64,000 bases of DNA from Sipunculus nudus (lineage: Eukaryota > Annelida > Sipuncula > Golfingiida > Sipunculidae): contig CM049317.1 of NCBI GenBank assembly GCA_026874595.1, forward strand, positions 58,151,118 to 58,215,117, written 5' to 3'. The position numbers and the translations under genes are program-made. The notes beneath the pieces were generated by a model. That model was not told where the DNA came from, did not search any database, and saw only the letters and a list, made by a program, of their open reading frames with translations. Positions 59,122 through 64,000 of this stretch are shown here, one piece after another; position 1 is the stretch's first letter, and each line of letters starts with the position of its first letter.

Positions 59122-59300
59122 TTACGACCCATAATGTAATTACCGGCCCATAATGTAATAACGGCCCATATTGTAATAAAAACGACCCATAATGTAATAA
59201 TGGCCCATAATGTAATAAAAAACGGCCCATATTGTAATAACCACACCCTGCCCATATTGTAATAAAATTGCAAGAGGGTAAAACGGCCCATATTGTAATA
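59122..59300 (+). repeat. Left subterminal array of the 59.1 kb element
   Basis: Seven to eight units of (A)CGGCCCATAATGTAATAA with variants CGACCC, ATGGCCC and CATATTG, spaced about 18-45 bases. Confidence 0.92.
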
Positions 59301-59550
59301 AAATCGAAGGTGGGTAAAACCTCCAATAATTTTAGAATTCAAATTCCATGCAAATTAACTTAGACAATTCAAATATTGACTACTCGTGACACGAATGTGT
59401 AGTCATTCAAGTATGAAAAATCACTGGATCCCATAATGATTATCTGTTTAAAACGGTGACCAAGCTAATATGAGCGAAATATGGCCATAGTTCATGTTTA
59501 TCCTTTTGTTGAATCAGTGTTTAAATAGGATGATAAAGTGTTTAAACAAG

Positions 59551-59552
<2 letters not shown>

Positions 59553-59601
<49 letters not shown>
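59553..59601. repeat. (TA)n microsatellite
   Basis: About 24 TA units, immediately left of the SINE B fragment. Confidence 0.97.
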
Positions 59602-59604
<3 letters not shown>

Positions 59605-59875
59605 CCGGGGCCCAGCCGAAAAGCGGTGAGATTTTTCATGGTCAGCCCCCATCCAGAGTGAGCGCTCTGCATAATTGGAAGGCTTTGCCCCACAGCCGTG
59701 TATTACGTCTGTATCACAAACGAATGCAAAATTTGGCGAGTTCCTCCATTTTATGACACAGTAATGGGGATGATTACACACCCAGGACCCGCAGGTGCGG
59801 TAGTTACCTGACACTAGGATATTATATAAATGAAACTATAAGCGTGTGCCCTGTCACGTATTCCAAACCAAGATA
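59602..59875 (+). mobile_element. SINE family B, 5'-truncated copy
   Basis: It shares GCGGTGAGATTTTTCATGGT, AGAGTGAGCGCTCTGCA, CAGCCGTGTATTACG, CCCAGGACCCGCAGGTGCGG and CCCTGTCACGTATTCC with the full copy at 41.7-42.06 kb (opposite strand). The tRNA head is missing; a (TA)n run replaces it. It lies inside the 59.1 kb transposon. Confidence 0.8.
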
Positions 59876-60053
59876 GATTATTACAGATGTACAAACAGGT
59901 TAAGATTAGTTAAAAAAGCGATTACACCTATAAAGACTACCGAACGCCACCATCTGAGCCATGGAGAGTTCCTCCTAGTAATTATTACAACTGTTTGTAC
60001 AATCCATAAAAAACCAGATGTTTGCAATCGCCGAGCGATCGCAAGGGAAGCTA

Positions 60054-60067
60054 CCCCCCCCCCCCCC
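60054..60067 (+). repeat. Poly-C tract
   Basis: Fourteen consecutive C. Confidence 0.95.
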
Positions 60068-60318
60068 GGTTACCTGCAAATGATCGGTAATAATAAATGC
60101 GTGGGAAAAGGGAAGGAGTAAAGTTTGATCCCCAATTACTTTGTCAGTCATATGCTATATTGCTATTTACTATTTTTGCAAATTTTTATTCATAGCATTA
60201 TGTAAATCCCGTGGCCTAAAAGGAATTAAGTAATGTCCCCATTAACAAAATGAATCTAAACAATATGCCTAACCCAATCCCATTGGCCTGTTGCTAGGGG
60301 TTTTCCTTGGTTAGCATT

Positions 60319-60319
<1 letters not shown>

Positions 60320-60397
<78 letters not shown>
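60320..60397. repeat. (TA)n microsatellite
   Basis: About 39 TA units, among the longest in the window. Confidence 0.97.
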
Positions 60398-60401
<4 letters not shown>

Positions 60402-60524
60402 TCTGAAGAAAAGCAACACTGTAACACCGATCATCAGGTGAGTGTGGTTAGAATGAAGCTAACGGCGTGGTTTGAAAAGCCGAGACTTTACGAGATTACG
60501 AGATTATGCTTTGTGCGAAACAAT

Positions 60525-60700
60525 GGTCAATATTGTAAAAGAAATTGCCTATTTTGTTGTAAAAACGGCCAATATTATAATAATGGCCAATACCATAATA
60601 ATAACTGAGTAACATTGTAATAACTTTACCTCACCTTTACTGTAATCAGCATGGTGGGGGCTAAAATGGACAAAAAGACCAATATTGTAAAAAAATGCAG
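60525..60700 (+). repeat. Internal diverged array of the 59.1 kb element
   Basis: GGTCAATATTGTAA, CGGCCAATATTATAATAATG, GGCCAATACCATAATAATA, GTAACATTGTAATAAC and GACCAATATTGTAA are old relatives of the terminal units, in the left-arm orientation. Confidence 0.65.
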
Positions 60701-60879
60701 TTTAGAAGATTATGATTAAATATACGTAGACAGCATAAATGCTGACTGTTTCACTGGATTTCTATTATGACTGCATCCCATATACCAATGAGGAACCAAA
60801 ATTGCTGTCATTTTAGAAGGTATTCTCAAACGACATATCGGCTGTTAGATTTGGGATTCATTCTTCAGCTTAAACATAT

Positions 60880-61146
60880 GTTATTACAATATGGGCCTTT
60901 TTTCCCACTTCCCGTTTTATTACAATATGGGTATTGTATGATTATTACAAAATGGGTCGTTTTTATTACAATATGGGCCGCTACTACAATATGGGTTGTT
61001 TTTTATTACATTATGGGCCGTTATTACAGTATGGGCCAGTTTTATTACAATATGGGTAGGGTATGATTATTACATTATGGGTCGTTTTTATTACAATATG
61101 GGCCATTATTACATTATGGGCTGGTTATTACATTATGGGTCGTAAC
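60880..61146 (-). repeat. Right subterminal array of the 59.1 kb element
   Basis: About eleven units of TTATTACAATATGGGCC(G) or TTATTACATTATGGGTCG, the inverse of the left array. Confidence 0.92.
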
Positions 61147-61154
61147 AGATGGCA

Positions 61155-61925
61155 ATAGTTTTGAAGGTGTAAAACCCGCAGTAGTTGGCTTGCTCGTAAA
61201 TACAGGTGTTTTGAGACGCTTTGGGGTCTTTATGTTGTGCACTGCACGTGCTTGTCGATTTCCCCCGAGAGCGGGTCTTTTGAAATCGATCCGATACTGT
61301 GAAATTTACAGAACACAAATATTTTAGCAATGTGCTGTTTATTGCGTCCCATACGTGCAAGTTCCCAGTTCTAAGGCGTCTTCTGCAGTTATCATCAATA
61401 ATAGCAAATCTGCCCCGGCCAAAGGTACTCTTTTCCGCAGGCTTAATGGCCGGTATAAGCACCGCCAAATTAGATTATTTCATTTAGAAAATTGACGGGG
61501 GCAAACTAGAATGGAGAAGGTTACGGTTTATGCCTTGTGAACCAAAGATATTCATAAAATTTTCTGGTGTGTCATTGAAAAATTTATAGTTCCACGTTTG
61601 TGTGACATGTGGCTAGACCCTTTGGGTTAAGCATAAGATAAATATTAAATTTATGAAAGGCTTAAGTCTTTTGTTTTAAATGCTTGACAGAGTGTTTCAA
61701 AAACACATGGCCCGCACTTGAGGTCAAAGTTCACAGGCTTCCATCTCCGCCGGGAAAATCCTAAATACATAACGCTGGAAAATGACTGTTCATGGCACTT
61801 TGCATTATCCAAACAATACATGATGCTTTACCATACAGCATCAATATCCTACAATGATGTGTGTGATAATGTATTTAGCTTTTCAATTCTCTGTTCAAAG
61901 GGATGACATTTCTCGCATGCACCAT
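61155..61925. other. Unique DNA, no gene seen
   Basis: A 111-codon minus ORF (61133-61468) begins inside unique DNA but runs into the transposon end; no known domain. Confidence 0.4.
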
Positions 61926-61929
61926 ACGT

Positions 61930-61931
<2 letters not shown>

Positions 61932-61981
<50 letters not shown>
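61932..61981. repeat. (TA)n microsatellite
   Basis: About 24 TA units. Confidence 0.97.
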
Positions 61982-61985
<4 letters not shown>

Positions 61986-62204
61986 TTTTTTAAAATAATA
62001 ATCAACTCCTTCATATTCTTGTATTCCTTAAAATAACCATTTGACCACAGGCAATTTCATCTTTAGGGATAACCATTTTTGCTCTTTTTCACAAGGTAAT
62101 TTTTTTTTTACACAGACATTTGATAATTTAAATTGAAGTAGACATTTAATAAAAAAAATAAACATTAAGCAACATTTATATTATTCTTATCACTGGGTAT
62201 GTGA

Positions 62205-62285
62205 TTATTATTGTTGTTATTGTTGTTGTTATTATTATTATTATTATTACTCTTACTGCTACTACTAATAATAATACCATTACTA
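62205..62285. repeat. (TTG)n-(TTA)n trinucleotide microsatellite
   Basis: Five or six TTG units, about nine ATT units, then imperfect ACT/AAT units. Confidence 0.93.
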
Positions 62286-62522
62286 CTATACTACTTATAC
62301 AACTACTATACTATTGCTAGTACTTTATACTAATGGTACTTCCATACCGTTTAACGTTCTGTGTCGCTACAGATTATACACCAATAAGACATGTACGATG
62401 ATGTCACAGTATATATATAGCATATGCAAGTAATATGCATATTGGTGTCATATTTTGTCACACATATAAATATACATAAATTCCAACATAAATTATTTGA
62501 ATTGCTGAATACAATTATTTAA

Positions 62523-62552
62523 CCCCCCCCCCCCCCATGTCCCCCCCCCCCC
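62523..62552 (+). repeat. Twin poly-C tracts
   Basis: C runs of 14 and 12 separated by ATGT; potential i-motif or G-quadruplex on the other strand. Confidence 0.95.
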
Positions 62553-62559
62553 AACCAAC

Positions 62560-63390
62560 AGCACAATCACTCCCGAGCATCGCCAATAACATATTTAAAG
62601 ATTAATTTGAAATCAAGAAAATCTGAATAATCCGCAAAGAATAATCAAATACATTTCAATCTAAAAAAAAATACTTCTTGCTTTGAGGGATACGGTAATT
62701 ATGTTTATTTAAAAACAGTAATAAGCACGTATAATTATGGCTTTTTTAACGCTAGCGCATAAATAGACCATAGGTCCACGAAACGATTTTGTTTTATTTA
62801 TGATTAGTTATGGGTATAGTTCATAACATCATTTTATCATTCTGAATTATAGTGTACACGAATTATTACAAAACTAACTTTAGCGTCAATTTAATAGAAA
62901 AACTGTCATCATTTGCATAGAATGTTGAAACATGGACCAAAGTTCAAGATTAATATCTGCATATATAGTTTATATACAAATTATAACTGTTAACAAAGAA
63001 TATCGAAATCTTACATGAGGAAGTGTATATGTAATCATCATTTGTCCTCCTAAGTATGGATAAATTATCTTTTATTTAGGATACAATTGCCTTTTTTTTT
63101 AAAGAAAGCACGTTAAATAGATTTTTGATGAAGAAAACATTATGTTAAATTAATTTCAAAATTTTTCATGAAACATGTATTATTATCGATATGCGAACGT
63201 GACAGGATATACATTCAAACCCCATTTATTCAGTCATACCTCTTCTCTGAAGAACATTTAATTGTTGACCTGAACTCTTTTAAATTAAATGTAGATCAGA
63301 TATTTTTAGAAATACAATCAAATGCAGTCAGATTTGAAGTCCCATGAAAAACCATTTCGGAGGTAAGCCCTTATTTTTGGGCTTAAACAG
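62560..63390. other. Unique AT-rich DNA, no gene seen
   Basis: No gene, RNA or repeat family recognised. Confidence 0.45.
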
Positions 63391-63394
63391 CAGA

Positions 63395-63425
<31 letters not shown>

Positions 63426-63426
63426 C
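63395..63426. repeat. (CA)n-(TA)n compound microsatellite
   Basis: Six CA units then about nine TA units. Confidence 0.93.
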
Positions 63427-63429
63427 AAA

Positions 63430-64000
63430 ATATCCAGCTGTGTATTATAAGCCGAAAGACAACCATTTATATTCACACTTACAATGTATAAGTGCAGGTT
63501 GGACTATACCATGCATGGAAAACTCATTAAAGTCATAACATCAACTTAAGAAAGAAGTATAAACTCTGATAGCAAATACCATATATCATTGATCCGGATT
63601 ATATGGGCACCTTGCACAGATTTTGCTTGTTTTTTTTTTCTCTGCAAAGTCAAATATATGTGCACTTATTCTACAATTTTGGACAGGCCATATTCGGTTC
63701 CTTTCATGTATATCCTCCCCTCGCATGCAACTGCCTGGCAACGCTGCATGCATGGGATATTGGCGCTGCATGGTTCATGCAAAATGGCTCAGTGTACCAT
63801 CAACAGCGCAATCAATATATACAGAAAATTCGCAAAACGTTTACCGTAAAATGTTCGCTCTTTAATGGAAAACCTATACATGTGAGGAATTATAACCATG
63901 TCTTTTAACAAAACAGAATCGCTCCTAGTTTTAGCCGATAATGTAAAGGGAAAACTCGAAATGTATAGTGTCTGGGTCGCTGAAAATTTGTATGAAAAGG
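63430..64000. other. Unique DNA with overlapping short ORFs
   Basis: Four ORFs of 61-101 codons overlap at 63586-63908 in all plus frames and one minus frame, in DNA of moderate GC. None has a known domain, and mutual overlap argues against coding. The window ends here. Confidence 0.35.

Larger units (their letters stand above)
59120..61147. mobile_element. Complete 2,028 bp inverted-array transposon (TGTTACGACCC ends)
   Basis: The ends are TGTTACGACCC (59120-59130) and GGGTCGTAACA (61137-61147), flanked by perfect 5 bp direct repeats GATGG (59115-59119 and 61148-61152). Each end is an array of units CGGCCCATAATGTAATAA (seven to eight on the left, 59122-59300) or the inverse TTATTACATTATGGGCCG (about eleven on the right, 60880-61146). 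Diverged units (GGCCAATATTGTAA) recur in the left orientation at 60525-60700. The interior has a truncated SINE B, two (TA)n tracts and unique DNA, but no ORF like a transposase or integrase. It is therefore non-autonomous. Ends TGTTAC with a 4-6 bp duplication resemble Ginger/integrase-type DNA transposons; that class is an inference. Confidence 0.85.

Noticed and set aside
59120..61147. CRISPR-like array
   Set aside because: Repeat units are inverted between the two ends, spacers are short and AT-rich, and the context is an animal genome; a transposon with a target duplication explains it.
63586..63908. Cluster of ORFs near the right edge
   Set aside because: Four mutually overlapping frames without domains; typical of stop-poor sequence.

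Overview
This window looks like a gene-poor stretch of an animal nuclear genome, either intergenic or deep intronic. It is AT-rich and full of long (TA)n, (CT)n/(GA)n and poly-G/C tracts. I found no ORF with a recognisable protein domain, no believable exon chain, no rRNA, no intact tRNA gene and no CRISPR array. The longest ORF (427 codons, minus strand, 5917-7200) is the translation of a satellite-like repeat. The repeat mix fits a marine invertebrate, most likely a mollusc and perhaps a bivalve: tRNA-derived SINEs, an RTE-like LINE tail, 'TCGCGA'-rich MITEs, guanine-tract foldback elements and hAT/pogo-like MITEs. That placement is an inference from repeat style, not from any gene.

Layout. 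1-4.9 kb: mostly unique AT-rich DNA with four large microsatellites and a more balanced-GC island at 2.6-3.0 kb. 4.9-8.9 kb: a low-complexity block made of a pyrimidine tract, then a 2.6 kb minisatellite with a 333-336 bp higher-order unit, then CAT/ATC-rich DNA. 9.7-16.4 kb: a cluster of mobile elements comprising a dispersed repeat, guanine-tract foldback elements, two 'CGCGAA' elements, a 661 bp GTCGCC inverted-repeat element, and two tandem tRNA-bearing elements. 19.9-25.2 kb: a hAT-like element, a pogo/Tigger-like MITE, a palindrome-rich element, and a degenerate minisatellite split by a probable solo LTR. 27-38 kb: mostly unique DNA with scattered inserts, including a hAT-like element flanked by a perfect 10 bp repeat and a nested palindrome. 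38-44.5 kb: foldback DNA, SINEs, an RTE tail, a SINE inserted into another element with a target duplication, a second SINE with its own duplication, a perfect hairpin and a degenerate minisatellite. 45-59 kb: mostly unique AT-rich DNA with palindromes and microsatellites. 59.1-61.1 kb: a complete 2,028 bp element with inverted arrays at both ends and a 5 bp target duplication. 61.2-64 kb: unique AT-rich DNA.

No genes act together here. The content is repeat biology plus several unique, balanced-GC islands that could be conserved regulatory DNA. The best leads are the 59.1-61.1 kb element, whose outer heptamer TGTTACG also bounds a dispersed family of short tRNA-like elements, and the in-frame higher-order satellite at 5.7-8.3 kb.
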